This document shows positions 1-12,712 of a DNA stretch of 64,000 bases, piece after piece (position 1 is the stretch's first letter; every line of letters begins with the position of its first letter). Source of the stretch: Vreelandella subglaciescola (GTDB taxonomy: Bacteria > Pseudomonadota > Gammaproteobacteria > Pseudomonadales > Halomonadaceae); the NCBI RefSeq assembly GCF_900142895.1, contig NZ_LT670847.1:372001-436000 (forward strand). Reading direction: 5' to 3'. Both the position numbers and the translations under genes were made by a program. The notes beneath the pieces were generated by a model, which worked only from the letters and a program-made list of their open reading frames with translations, searched no databases and was not told the DNA's origin.

Positions 1-49
1 GCTTTTTAGCGGGGCGTGGGATTAATACGGGTGAAGCTAACGCTCGGCG

Positions 50-697
50 TTACTGATAGTAGGCGTTGGTGGTGTCGGTGTGGTCGGTGACGTCGCGGAT
101 ACCGCCAAGCTCGGGGATGCGCTCCATCAAGGTGCGCTCGACGCCGTGCTTGAGCGTGATGTCTACCGCCGCGCAGCCCTGACAGCCGCCGCCAAAGGAA
201 AGCACGGCGACGTTTTCATCGGCGAGCTCAACCAGCCCGACTTCACCGCCGTGGGCGGCAAGCCCGGGGTTGATCTCGCTGTAAAGTACGTAGTTGACGC
301 GGTCTTCCAGCGGGCTGTCGGCGTTGACCTTGGGCATCTTGGCGTTGGGCGCCTTGATGGTCAGCTGGCCACCCATGCGGTCGGCGTTGAAATCAACCAC
401 GGCTTCATCGAGAAACGCGAGGCTGTTCTTGTCGAGCAACACGTTGATTTTTTCCAGCTCAAGCAGTTTGTCGGTGGGCTCTTCTTCACCCGGGCGGCAG
501 TAGGCCAGGCAGGTTTCTGCATAAGGCGTACCCGGCTGGGTGATGAAGATACGCACGGCAATACCTTCAACATCCTGTTTTTCAAGCAGTTCGGCCAAGT
601 ATTCCTGAGCGCTCGGGGTAATCTCGATACCCTTCTTTTCTTCGTCAGCGGCACCCTGCTGTGTTTGGGCGTCTTTCTCTTCAACGGTCGTAGTCAT
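50..697 (-). CDS. nfuA: Fe/S biogenesis protein NfuA
   Basis: This 215-residue protein matches NfuA, a carrier that receives [4Fe-4S] clusters and delivers them to apo-enzymes in the cytoplasm. The N-terminal part (about 20-115) resembles a degenerate A-type carrier domain. The C-terminal NifU-like domain (about 125-210) holds the cluster-binding CQGC motif at Cys172 and Cys175 inside GGGCQGC. The length is near the usual 190-200. The ATG is preceded by a GGAG box with normal spacing. It is divergent from metH, and an ISAs1-family element now sits between them, 111 bases upstream of this start. Confidence 0.95.
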   Translation of the reverse strand: MTTTVEEKDAQTQQGAADEEKKGIEITPSAQEYLAELLEKQDVEGIAVRIFITQPGTPYAETCLAYCRPGEEEPTDKLLELEKINVLLDKNSLAFLDEAVVDFNADRMGGQLTIKAPNAKMPKVNADSPLEDRVNYVLYSEINPGLAAHGGEVGLVELADENVAVLSFGGGCQGCAAVDITLKHGVERTLMERIPELGGIRDVTDHTDTTNAYYQ

Positions 698-808
698 GGT
701 GCTTTACTCCTCACGTGGCAGCGGTGCTGCGCACTGCGAAAATTAGTTACCGTTATGGTAAGCAAAACCGGCCGCTGACACAATCCTGAGCGTTTTACTC
801 GGCTTTGG

Positions 809-2046
809 CAGGGCAATCGCATGACCTGAATCGTTCGTATTTGAATCCTGTCGCGTGAACAGGTATAGCTGGGGCTTTGGTCAACGATTCCTTATGTCTC
901 ATTCTCCGCAGTCCATGCTGGAGGTCTTCGCCGGTGTTACCGATCCACGTCATCCCAACAGGGTCCAACATGCCTTGCCGGAAGTCCTCACGGTCGCCGC
1001 CTGCGGCATCCTCGTCGGCGCCGACACGTTCAAGGAGATCGAACTCTGGGCCCAGGAGAAGCGTGCCTGGCTCCAACACTACCTGCGCTTGCCCAATGGC
1101 ATTCCCTCTCACGATACCTTCGCACGTCTCTTCGGCCTGATGGATCCTCAGGCGTTCGAAGCCGCCTTCCGCGACTGGGTGGACGGTGTGTTGCCCGGGG
1201 TTTCGCCCCAGGTCGTGGCACTGGATGGCAAGACCAGCCGGCGCTCGGCCAAGGCTTGTGAAGGCCCGTTACACCTGGTCAGTGCGTTCGCGGCGGATGC
1301 TGGCGTCATCCTCGGCCAGCAGGCGACCGCCACCAAGTCGAACGAGAAAACGGCGATCCCCGAGCTGCTGGCGTCCCTGGCACTCAAAGGCTGCATCGTG
1401 ACGATCGATGCCATGGGGACACAGCCCAGCATTGCGCAGGCCATCCGTGACCGTCAGGCGGACTATGTGCTGGCCGTCAAGGACAATCAGCCCCAGCTCA
1501 AGACCGCGATCGAGGACTTCTTCGACCTGTTCCAGTCAGCACCCGCGGACAAGACGCCGCACCAGGTCAGCGAAACGGTCAACAAGGATCACGGGCGACT
1601 GGAAACGCGTCGCTGCTATGTGTTCGATGCCCTCGCGTGTCTATCCCATCCGGAACGATGGCCCGACCTGCGCTGTTTTGCCGTCGTCGAGTCGAGCTGT
1701 GAGCGGCAAGGCAAGGTGACGCGGGAACGGCGTTACTACCTCAGCAGCCTAGGCCCCGATGCCGAGCAGCTGGCCAAGGCGGTACGCCAACACTGGGGCA
1801 TCGAGAACCGGGTACACTGGTGTCTGGACGTGACCTTTGGCGATGACCAGATGCGAGCCCGCACAGCCCATGCCGCCCACAACCTGGCGATTCTAAAGCG
1901 CTTGACGCTGAATTTAATTCGTCTGGACCCGGTCAAACGCGAGGGCAGTTTCAAGACCAAGCGGATCATCGCCGCCACATCCGACGCGTACCGGGCACAC
2001 CTGCTGGGCCTCGAATGAGAATAGTTCGCCTCATGCGATTGCCCTG
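809..2046 (+). mobile_element. Complete ISAs1-family insertion sequence
   Basis: A 1238-bp element bounded by perfect 16-bp terminal inverted repeats, CAGGGCAATCGCATGA at 809-824 and its reverse complement at 2031-2046. It is flanked by a 10-bp direct repeat, TCGGCTTTGG, at 799-808 and 2047-2056, which is the target duplication. Ends, duplication size and transposase all fit the ISAs1 family. It lies in the nfuA-metH intergenic region, so both genes stay intact but their promoter regions have been pushed apart. Confidence 0.95.
894..2018 (+). CDS. ISAs1-family transposase
   Basis: A DDE transposase of the ISAs1 (H-repeat associated) type, 374 residues from the ATG at 894. An in-frame GTG at 855 would add 13 residues but gives a less typical N-terminus. 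An N-terminal DDE-associated domain (DPRHPNRVQH, LTVAACGIL) precedes the catalytic domain. Likely catalytic residues are Asp111 in ALDGKTSRRS, Asp172 in IDAMGTQ and Glu304 in HWGIENRVHW. The frame is open from end to end and both inverted repeats are intact, so the element is probably still active. Confidence 0.93.
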   Translation: MSHSPQSMLEVFAGVTDPRHPNRVQHALPEVLTVAACGILVGADTFKEIELWAQEKRAWLQHYLRLPNGIPSHDTFARLFGLMDPQAFEAAFRDWVDGVLPGVSPQVVALDGKTSRRSAKACEGPLHLVSAFAADAGVILGQQATATKSNEKTAIPELLASLALKGCIVTIDAMGTQPSIAQAIRDRQADYVLAVKDNQPQLKTAIEDFFDLFQSAPADKTPHQVSETVNKDHGRLETRRCYVFDALACLSHPERWPDLRCFAVVESSCERQGKVTRERRYYLSSLGPDAEQLAKAVRQHWGIENRVHWCLDVTFGDDQMRARTAHAAHNLAILKRLTLNLIRLDPVKREGSFKTKRIIAATSDAYRAHLLGLE

Positions 2047-2083
2047 TCGGCTTTGGGCGGAAGCTGCGCCGGGAGCCTCACTT

Positions 2084-2092
2084 TGGTATAAT
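2084..2092 (+). promoter_or_regulatory. Candidate extended -10 promoter for metH
   Basis: TGGTATAAT at 2084-2092 is a perfect -10 hexamer with an extended TGN, about 95 bases before the metH ATG. No good -35 hexamer stands 16-18 bases upstream (CTGCGC is found there), consistent with an extended -10 promoter. The insertion sequence ends about 40 bases upstream, so anything further upstream has been displaced. No cobalamin riboswitch was recognised in the remaining leader. Confidence 0.45.
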
Positions 2093-2186
2093 GTGCCCCC
2101 GTTTGCCGCGCGCGCTCACCCAGCGGCAGCGTAACAAGACAATAATTTCCCCCTTTTGACGGTGACGCTGGAGAACTTTCTTCGCT

Positions 2187-5870
<3,684 letters not shown>

Positions 5871-5873
5871 CCT

Positions 5874-7214
5874 GTGACGCTGCTTGCTCCGCGACGTCTC
5901 AAGGTAATGCGCCTGGCGCTGCCGGTGATGTTGGGCATGCTGTCGCAAAGCGTGCTCAACCTGATCGACGCCGCGCTGGTGGGCTCGCTGGGGGAGGTCG
6001 CGCTGGCCGGCGTGGGCGTGGGCGGCTACGCCATGTTCATGATGACGGCGTTGGTCTTTGGCCTGTCGTCGGCGGTGCAGTCGCAAACCGCGCGGCAGCT
6101 GGGCGCTGACGCCGATTCACCGGCCGGGCCGCTCAATGCGGGGCTGGTGCTTGCCGTTGCGGTCGCGCTGCCGTTGACGCTGCTGGCCTGGTGGCAGGCG
6201 CCCCGGCTGATCGGGCTGATCACCCAAACGCCCGATGTGAAAGCGCTTGCCGTGACCTATTTCCGCTGGCGGGTGATCGCGCTGGTGGCGGTGGCCATGA
6301 CGCTGTGCCTGCGCGGCTACTGGAACGGCCGGCAGCAAACCGGCATGTATCTGCGGATTATCCTCTGCGTCCATGCGTTTAACGTGCTGGTCAGCATGGG
6401 GCTGATTTTCGGCCTCGCCGGGCTACCCAGAATGGGCGCCGCCGGTGCCGGTGCCGGCACTGCCCTGTCGCTGTTGCTGGGGCTTTTGCTGTGGCTGGCG
6501 GTCAGCCTCAAAGGCGCGCTGGGCCACGGCTTTTTAACTCGCTGGCCATCGGCATACGTCTTCCGTCGGCTGAGCGCGCGGGCGCTTCCCCACTCGTTGC
6601 AGCAGCTGTGGTTTGCCGCCGGCTACGCGGTGCTATTTTGGATGCTCAGCCAGATCGATACCCAAAGCGTGGCCGTGGGGCACGTGCTGATCAATCTTTC
6701 GTTATTGCTGGTACTGCCCGGCGTCGGGCTGGGCGTTGCCGCCATGAGCCTGGTGGGCGAGGCGCTGGGGCGCGACGCCTACCGCGATGCCCACCGCTGG
6801 GGACTCGATGCGCTGCGCCTGGCCTGGCTACTCTTAGCGACGTTGGCACTGCCCATGCTGGTGTTTCCCCAGCAGATACTCGGGCTGTTTCTCGCCGATG
6901 ATGCGCTGGTGGAGCTGGGCACCCTGCCGCTGCGGCTGACCGGTGCGATGATCGTACTCGACGCCGCCGCGCTGGTGCTGGCGCAGGCACTGATGGGCGC
7001 CGGTGCCCAGCGCACGGTGATGGCACTGACGCTTTCCATGCAGTGGCTGATATTTTTGCCTGTTGCCTGGTGGGTTGGCGTTGCTGGCGGCTACGGGCTG
7101 TTGGGCATCTGGCTGGTGCAGCTGGGGTATCGGGTGCTTAACTCGCTGGGCTTTTTGTGGGTGTGGCAGCGACGCCGGTGGGCAGAAACCGGCGTCAACA
7201 GTGCTAAAACCTAG
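5874..7214 (+). CDS. MATE-family multidrug/cation exporter
   Basis: A 446-residue inner-membrane protein with about twelve hydrophobic segments in two similar halves. It has the MATE N-terminal pattern: IALPVMLGMLSQ-like first helix, NLIDAALVG, then GLSSAVQSQTARQLG. It is closest to the DinF/NorM branch. Such proteins export cationic drugs or metabolites in exchange for Na+ or H+; the substrate cannot be read from sequence. It begins with GTG 4 bases after metH, suggesting translational coupling. Its stop overlaps the tail of the convergent Smr gene by 4 bases. Confidence 0.9.
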   Translation: MTLLAPRRLKVMRLALPVMLGMLSQSVLNLIDAALVGSLGEVALAGVGVGGYAMFMMTALVFGLSSAVQSQTARQLGADADSPAGPLNAGLVLAVAVALPLTLLAWWQAPRLIGLITQTPDVKALAVTYFRWRVIALVAVAMTLCLRGYWNGRQQTGMYLRIILCVHAFNVLVSMGLIFGLAGLPRMGAAGAGAGTALSLLLGLLLWLAVSLKGALGHGFLTRWPSAYVFRRLSARALPHSLQQLWFAAGYAVLFWMLSQIDTQSVAVGHVLINLSLLLVLPGVGLGVAAMSLVGEALGRDAYRDAHRWGLDALRLAWLLLATLALPMLVFPQQILGLFLADDALVELGTLPLRLTGAMIVLDAAALVLAQALMGAGAQRTVMALTLSMQWLIFLPVAWWVGVAGGYGLLGIWLVQLGYRVLNSLGFLWVWQRRRWAETGVNSAKT

Positions 7215-7801
7215 CCACGGCGCTTTTGCTGGCGCTCGCGGTTATTGGTTTTGGCACGGGCACTTTTGCGCAGCATGACCCAGGTGGCGCCCAAGCCGCC
7301 GTCGGACGGCTGTGCCGAGACGTAGGCCTGCACCTGCTCGAACTGGGCCAGCCACTTGGCCAGATACGAGCGCAGCACGTTGGCGGGACTGTCGATTTCA
7401 CGCCCGCGGCCGTGAACGATCAATATAGAGCGCAGGTCGTGGGCGTAGGCATCTTCCATAAACGCAAACAGCATGCGCCGGCATTCGGCCAGCGGGCGAC
7501 GTCGCAAATGCAGCTGCGCCTGAACCGGATAGCCGCCGTGCTTGAGTTTGTCAGCCACGCCCTGCTGGATGCCATCACGGCGAAACGCCATCGGGTCAAT
7601 GGGCGGCAGCAGGTCAACAAAATCGTCCGAGAGAAAATTACGCTCGCCGGTGCCTTCCTCGGCGGCGTCGCGTCTGGCCTGCCAGGCCTCGGCTGAGGTC
7701 GGCGGCTTTTTTCCCGGATCGGCGCGGTTATCTCGCTTAAGCGGGGTCACATCGCCTATCATCGCCTCGAAGCCCACTTCATCGCGCAGTGACTGATTCA
7801 T
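7211..7801 (-). CDS. Smr-domain protein
   Basis: A 196-residue soluble protein with a C-terminal Smr domain (about 95-180). That domain has the LHLRRRPLAE segment, equivalent to the LDLHG motif, and the VHGRG signature. Smr domains bind or nick nucleic acids, and members of this stand-alone type are often annotated SmrA/YdaL-like. I chose the ATG at 7801 because GGAGG lies 7 bases upstream. The ATG at 7807 is almost on top of that box, and a TTG at 7825 has no box. The first 60 residues are charged and look disordered. Confidence 0.85.
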   Translation of the reverse strand: MNQSLRDEVGFEAMIGDVTPLKRDNRADPGKKPPTSAEAWQARRDAAEEGTGERNFLSDDFVDLLPPIDPMAFRRDGIQQGVADKLKHGGYPVQAQLHLRRRPLAECRRMLFAFMEDAYAHDLRSILIVHGRGREIDSPANVLRSYLAKWLAQFEQVQAYVSAQPSDGGLGATWVMLRKSARAKTNNRERQQKRRG

Positions 7802-7825
7802 GTTCATTCCTCCGGCTGACGGCAA

Positions 7826-8374
7826 ATGAGTTCTCGTATCCTAGCAAACCCCGACAGCAGGCTTAAGCGTGGCGTGAAACGATGCGTCATGCTGGCCGGT
7901 ATTCTGTTACTGGCCGTGGCGACCTGGCTATGGTTCACCATGCTGAGCCCTTGGTATTATCAGCGCCCGCCGGACCTTGCGCCCGTCGCTGATGGCCCGC
8001 ATCAGGTGTTTGTCTACGGCACGCTGCGCTATGCGCCGATTCGATTCGTGGTCATGGGCACTTCGGGCAGCCCCGAAGCGGCCTCGCTCGGCGGCTACCG
8101 GCGCTGCGGGCTGAACATTGCGCCGATAACGATACCCTCTGTCACCACTAAACCGGCGCCGGACAGCCTAATCAACGGGCTGGTGCTTGAGGTGTCGGCG
8201 CTCGAACTCGCCCGCCTTGATCGCTATGAACGCCTCGGCGTGCGCTATACGCGTCGCCAGATCACGCTGCAGGATGACACCCCTGCCTGGGTGTACCGGC
8301 GGTTAGCGTCAAAAGCACCGGCAGGAGAAGCCATCGGTTGCCCGGGCTCTGATACCATTGATCGCCCGATTTGA
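7826..8374 (+). CDS. Membrane-anchored gamma-glutamylcyclotransferase-like protein
   Basis: A 182-residue protein with one N-terminal membrane segment (about 18-38, rich in Leu, Ala, Val and Trp). A domain of the gamma-glutamylcyclotransferase/AIG2 fold follows, with the substrate-binding motif VYGTLR at about 67-72. The later conserved stretch LDRYERLG...Y surrounds the usual acidic residue. Family members cyclise gamma-glutamyl amines or peptides to 5-oxoproline; the substrate here is unknown. The membrane anchor is unusual for the fold. It is divergent from the Smr gene and 34 bases upstream of the wrbA-type gene. Confidence 0.75.
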   Translation: MSSRILANPDSRLKRGVKRCVMLAGILLLAVATWLWFTMLSPWYYQRPPDLAPVADGPHQVFVYGTLRYAPIRFVVMGTSGSPEAASLGGYRRCGLNIAPITIPSVTTKPAPDSLINGLVLEVSALELARLDRYERLGVRYTRRQITLQDDTPAWVYRRLASKAPAGEAIGCPGSDTIDRPI

Positions 8375-8387
8375 TTTTCGACACTGA

Positions 8388-9028
<641 letters not shown>

Positions 9029-9029
<1 letters not shown>

Positions 9030-9436
9030 TGCGCGAATGGTTGGAAGACGTGGAACGTAAGCACGGTCTAGCGCCTTTGACGCGCTACTCCCGCCAGCTG
9101 GTCGTCGCCAGCTTTGTCGTATTGCTGTTGCTGATGGTGTATCGCGGCGCGCTGATTCAAGGTGCCGACGGCTTTAACTGGCGCCCTGTCATCGCCTTTG
9201 TACTGCCGCTGGTGCTGTTTCTGCCTTCGGTTATCGGCAAGCGCCCGCGGGGGCATGCCTGGTTGGCATTTGTCAGCCTGCTGTATTTCATGCAGGGCGT
9301 CATGGTGGCTACGCTGCCGGAACAGCACCTGCGTGGCATTGTGGAAGCCTGTGTCTCACTCGCTCTGTTTACCGGCTGCATGGGTTACGCGCGCTTTCGT
9401 AGCCGGCTCTTGCGTGAACAAGCCGCGACCGGCTAA
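9029..9436 (+). CDS. DUF2069 membrane protein
   Basis: A 135-residue protein starting at the ATG that overlaps the wrbA stop by one base. It shows four hydrophobic segments, with short charged ends and the line RPVIAFVLPLVLFLP in the middle. The size, topology and position directly after wrbA match the DUF2069 family, which has no known function. Tight coupling to wrbA suggests a role near the membrane quinone pool, but that is only an inference. Confidence 0.8.
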
Positions 9437-9586
9437 AGATGCCACTTTTTTACGTCTTCAAGTGCTAAGCTTATTAGGCTATTGTTAAGTAGCGAGACGC
9501 CTGAGTGGAAACGGCGTTTTGTGATGGCAGGCCCGTTATAACAGACCGTTATGGCAAGCCCGTATTAACGATGAGGGAGACACCGA

Positions 9587-10057
9587 ATGCGTATAATAAA
9601 AGCCAGCCTGAGTGCTGTTGCCTGTGCGGCTATGCTCGCCGCCAGCGTTACCGCCAGTGCCGTTGAGCCGGAAGACGCGATTCATTATCGTCAGTCGGCT
9701 TTGGGGGTAATGGGGTGGCACTTCGGGCCGATGGCCGATATGGCCAAGGGCGATATTGAATACGATGCCGATGCCTTCGCTCGCCACGCGCAAAACGTCG
9801 GCGATATCGCGCGTATGCCCTGGGAAGGTTTTGTCGAAGGAAGCTACCAAGACGATGGCCACGGCGTTGAAACCGACGCGCTGGCAAAAATCGCGGACAA
9901 TCCCGACGATTTCGAAAAAAAGCAAAAAGCCCTGATTGATGAGGCGCAGACGCTTGCCGAGGTTGCCCAGGAGGGTGATTTCAAGATGGCGCGTGCCCAG
10001 CTTTCAAAAGTAGGCAAAACCTGCAAGAGCTGCCACGACGACTACCGCGCTGAATAA
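9587..10057 (+). CDS. Cytochrome c' (class II c-type cytochrome)
   Basis: A 156-residue periplasmic haem protein. A signal peptide (about 1-25, ending TASA) precedes a four-helix domain. The single haem site, CKSCH, lies near the C-terminus at about 146-150, as in class II cytochromes c'; class I proteins carry it near the N-terminus. The early Arg-Gln (YRQSALG) and MGWHF segment fit the ligand-side helix. Members bind NO or carry electrons. A clear ribosome site (GAGGGAGA) precedes the ATG. A two-way terminator separates it from the convergent cytochrome b561 gene. Confidence 0.88.
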   Translation: MRIIKASLSAVACAAMLAASVTASAVEPEDAIHYRQSALGVMGWHFGPMADMAKGDIEYDADAFARHAQNVGDIARMPWEGFVEGSYQDDGHGVETDALAKIADNPDDFEKKQKALIDEAQTLAEVAQEGDFKMARAQLSKVGKTCKSCHDDYRAE

Positions 10058-10077
10058 TCGCTGCAAGGCTGAAACAT

Positions 10078-10109
10078 AAAAAACGGGAAGCCTTGGCTTC
10101 CCGTTTTTT
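10078..10109. terminator. Bidirectional rho-independent terminator
   Basis: A perfect 15-bp inverted repeat: AAAAAACGGGAAGCC, a 2-base loop, then GGCTTCCCGTTTTTT. With A-run and T-run on either side it can stop transcription from both the cytochrome c' gene and the convergent cytochrome b561 gene. Confidence 0.92.
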
Positions 10110-10131
10110 ATTCAGGGTGTTGGACACAGCG

Positions 10132-10812
10132 TTACCAATACCACCAGGTCAGGCTCACCGCACTGGCGCAGGCAATGGCCAGCAATGCACGCCACAGCGG
10201 CGCGCGGGGAGTCTCACGGCTAGTGTCAGCATCTATCGGCGCGCCGGAGAGGCGTTTAGTGCCGGTTACCATGGCGCCCACCAGTTTTTCGCCCATCAGC
10301 CGATGCGCCACAATAGCCACAAGGTGCAGGCCGATAAGTACCAGTAGCAGCGTACTGTTATAGCGATGCAGCGTCAGCAGCGTTTTGCTCACATCTTCCC
10401 CCAGCGTGGCGTAAAGCGGCGCTTCAAAGAAAATATCGTCGCTTAAAAACAGCCCGCTTGCCCCCTGAAAGGTGAGCGAGAGCAACATGACCAGCACCAT
10501 CCAGCCGCCTACCGGATTATGCCCTGCGTAATGCTTCAGCCGGCGCCGCGTCAGACTGATGGCATAACCAAATGACACCACGGGGGATGTCAGGAAGGTG
10601 CTGAAGCGGGCAAAAAAGCTGCCAAAAAGGCCCCACAGCCAACGAAAGCTCAGCAGTCCCAGCACGATATAGCCGGATTTGGCATGAATCTCGGCGGGGA
10701 ATAGAAACGGCGCCCCTTCGGTTTTCATGGTGTAAAACGAAACCAGCACCGCCGCCACCAGTGCCCAATGAAAAAGACGCACATACACGTCCCAGACATA
10801 AATACGCTTCAT
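10132..10812 (-). CDS. Cytochrome b561-type membrane protein
   Basis: A 226-residue di-haem b-type cytochrome with four main membrane helices plus a C-terminal one. The early WDVYVRLFHW has the His typical of the first helix, and HAKSGYIVLGLLSFRWLWG and LLTLHRYNSTLLLVLIGLHLVAI carry the other haem-ligand His residues. The family passes electrons between quinol and periplasmic partners, often cytochromes c encoded beside it, so the convergent cytochrome c' is a plausible partner. I prefer the ATG at 10812 (MKRIYVWD) over a TTG six codons earlier. Confidence 0.85.
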   Translation of the reverse strand: MKRIYVWDVYVRLFHWALVAAVLVSFYTMKTEGAPFLFPAEIHAKSGYIVLGLLSFRWLWGLFGSFFARFSTFLTSPVVSFGYAISLTRRRLKHYAGHNPVGGWMVLVMLLSLTFQGASGLFLSDDIFFEAPLYATLGEDVSKTLLTLHRYNSTLLLVLIGLHLVAIVAHRLMGEKLVGAMVTGTKRLSGAPIDADTSRETPRAPLWRALLAIACASAVSLTWWYW

Positions 10813-10943
10813 CGCCTGTCTTGGCCTCAACCCTTGGTATGTCGTTATAGCATTTTCGCATGTATTCTGCCTTCATCATAGAATGTTGCATGGTCAAGCG
10901 TATCAGTGGCAGTTATTACCGTTGTTCATAAGGAGATAAGCGA

Positions 10944-11633
10944 GTGATTAGCCAAATGTGGCGTGAGGCCGGCAAGCAAACGCTGCCGGTCATGTTTGGA
11001 TACCTGCCGTTAGGCGCTGCATTCGGCATCGTCGCCATTGAAGTGGGCGTGCCCTGGTATGCCGCCGCCGCGATGTCGTTGATTATTTATGCCGGCGCCG
11101 GCCAGTTTCTGGCGATAACGTTGTTGGCCGCCGGCGCGGGGCTGACCGAAGTGGCGGTGGCCACGATAATGCTCAATTCGCGACACACCTTCTATGGCCT
11201 ATCGCTGTTGAAACGCTTTCAGGGGGCGGGCTGGCGCAAGCCTTACATGATTTTCGCCCTGACCGATGAAACCTATTCGCTGTTGACCAGCCAGGCGGCA
11301 TATTCCCATGCGCTGGGCTTTCGCGTCAGCCTGCTCAACCAGCTGTGGTGGTTCACCGGTACGCTGATCGGGATTGCGGTAGGCAGCGCCCAGCTGTTCA
11401 ACAGTCAGGGTATCGAGTTTGCCCTGACCGCGCTGTTCATTGTCCTGACGCTTGAACAGGCCAGGCGGCTGAAACATTCGTTGCCCTTTGTGATTGCGCT
11501 TGTGACCGGGCTGGGCGCCCTTTTTCTGCTGCCGGAGCGTCATCTGCTGCTGGGAGCCATCGGCAGTGCCAGCCTGTTATTGCTGGTGCATTATCGTTTC
11601 AGCCAACGCCAGGGTGATCACCATGCTGTTTGA
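10944..11633 (+). CDS. azlC: AzlC-family branched-chain amino acid exporter, large subunit
   Basis: A 229-residue membrane protein with the AzlC pattern FGYLPLGAAFG near the N-terminus and YAGAGQFLA in the next helix, then NSRHTFYGLSL and FALTDETYSL. With AzlD it forms a two-subunit exporter for branched-chain amino acids or analogues. It starts with GTG, preceded by AAGGAGATAA at good spacing. It overlaps azlD by 11 bases, so the two are one operon. Confidence 0.92.
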   Translation: MISQMWREAGKQTLPVMFGYLPLGAAFGIVAIEVGVPWYAAAAMSLIIYAGAGQFLAITLLAAGAGLTEVAVATIMLNSRHTFYGLSLLKRFQGAGWRKPYMIFALTDETYSLLTSQAAYSHALGFRVSLLNQLWWFTGTLIGIAVGSAQLFNSQGIEFALTALFIVLTLEQARRLKHSLPFVIALVTGLGALFLLPERHLLLGAIGSASLLLLVHYRFSQRQGDHHAV

Positions 11634-11973
11634 TCCGATTTGGCAACTGATTATAGTTTGCGCCCTGGCGACGTTTGCCACGCGGATGCTGCCCTTTGTG
11701 GCGCTGTCGCGTCAGGCCGACAACCCGTTGATTTTGCATCTGGGACGCTATCTTCCGCCCGCGGTGATGCTGATCCTGGTGATCTATGCGCTGCGCGATT
11801 TCACCCCGCTGGCATCCGATTGGCGGCTCAATATGGGCGATGACGGACTGCCAATGCTGATAGCATCGCTGATTGTGGCCGGTATGCACCTGTGGCGGCG
11901 CAACGCCCTGCTTTCCATCATGCTGGGAACCGGCGCGTATATGCTCATGGTGCAGCTGGGCTGGTCCGGCTAA
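11623..11973 (+). CDS. azlD: AzlD-family small exporter subunit
   Basis: A 116-residue protein with four hydrophobic segments and the AzlD features TFATRMLPF near the N-terminus and RYLPPAVMLILVIYALRD in the middle. It is the small partner of AzlC. The ATG at 11623 lies inside the end of azlC with an AGGGTGA box upstream; a GTG three codons earlier is possible. Confidence 0.9.
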   Translation: MLFDPIWQLIIVCALATFATRMLPFVALSRQADNPLILHLGRYLPPAVMLILVIYALRDFTPLASDWRLNMGDDGLPMLIASLIVAGMHLWRRNALLSIMLGTGAYMLMVQLGWSG

Positions 11974-12034
11974 ACGGTTGAGCTTTGCCGTTATACCAGC
12001 GAACATGGTGTTAAACATTCAAGAGAGAAGCACA

Positions 12035-12682
12035 ATGACACGCAACATAGCCGATATCAGGCGTGACTATGAAGGCGGCCGTCTTGATGAGTCGCAACTT
12101 TCCGAAGATCCTTTTGCGCTGTTTGACGAATGGTTGACGCTGGCACTGGAAAACGAGGGTCAGGATGGCAATGCCATGACGCTTGCCACAGCCGATAGTC
12201 AGGGCCGGCCGCACGCGCGTGTGGTACTGCTGAAAGGGTTTGATGACGATGGGATGGTGTTTTACACCAACTATCATAGTCACAAGGGCAGCGAGCTTAA
12301 TAACGTGCCCTATGCGGCGCTGACATTCTGGTGGCCGTCAATTTCCCGTCAGGTGCGTATCGAAGGCAGCGTTGAACAAGTGCATTCCGACGAATCGGAT
12401 AGCTACTTTCATAGCCGCCCCCGCAACAGCCAGCTGGGCACCTGGATCGCCACGCAAAGCGTGGTCATCCCGGATCGTAACTGGATTGAAGAGCGTCAGA
12501 AGCGCTTTGAACGCGCCTATGAAAAGCAGGACATTCCGCGCCCGCTGCACTGGGGCGGCTACCGTGTAACGCCCGACATGATCGAGTTCTGGCAAGGCCA
12601 GCCCAGCCGCTTACACGATCGCATCCGCTACGAGCGTCGTGATGGCGGCGGCAGCTGGCAGCGCTTTCGTCTAGCACCCTAA
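12035..12682 (+). CDS. pdxH: Pyridoxamine/pyridoxine 5'-phosphate oxidase
   Basis: PdxH oxidises pyridoxine or pyridoxamine 5'-phosphate to pyridoxal 5'-phosphate with FMN. The 215-residue protein shows the FMN and substrate sites in order: ATADSQGRPHARVVLLKG, FYTNYHSHKG, WWPSISRQVRIEG, the SRP...QLG.W.S-like stretch, and the C-terminal signature WGGYRVTPDMIEFWQG followed by RLHDRIRYER. Length matches the family (about 210-220). It starts at the ATG at 12035 with an AGAGAGAAG box. It stands alone, downstream of azlCD in the same direction. Confidence 0.95.
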   Translation: MTRNIADIRRDYEGGRLDESQLSEDPFALFDEWLTLALENEGQDGNAMTLATADSQGRPHARVVLLKGFDDDGMVFYTNYHSHKGSELNNVPYAALTFWWPSISRQVRIEGSVEQVHSDESDSYFHSRPRNSQLGTWIATQSVVIPDRNWIEERQKRFERAYEKQDIPRPLHWGGYRVTPDMIEFWQGQPSRLHDRIRYERRDGGGSWQRFRLAP

Positions 12683-12712
12683 CCGCGATAGCGTGCCACC
12701 GCACCGGACAAG

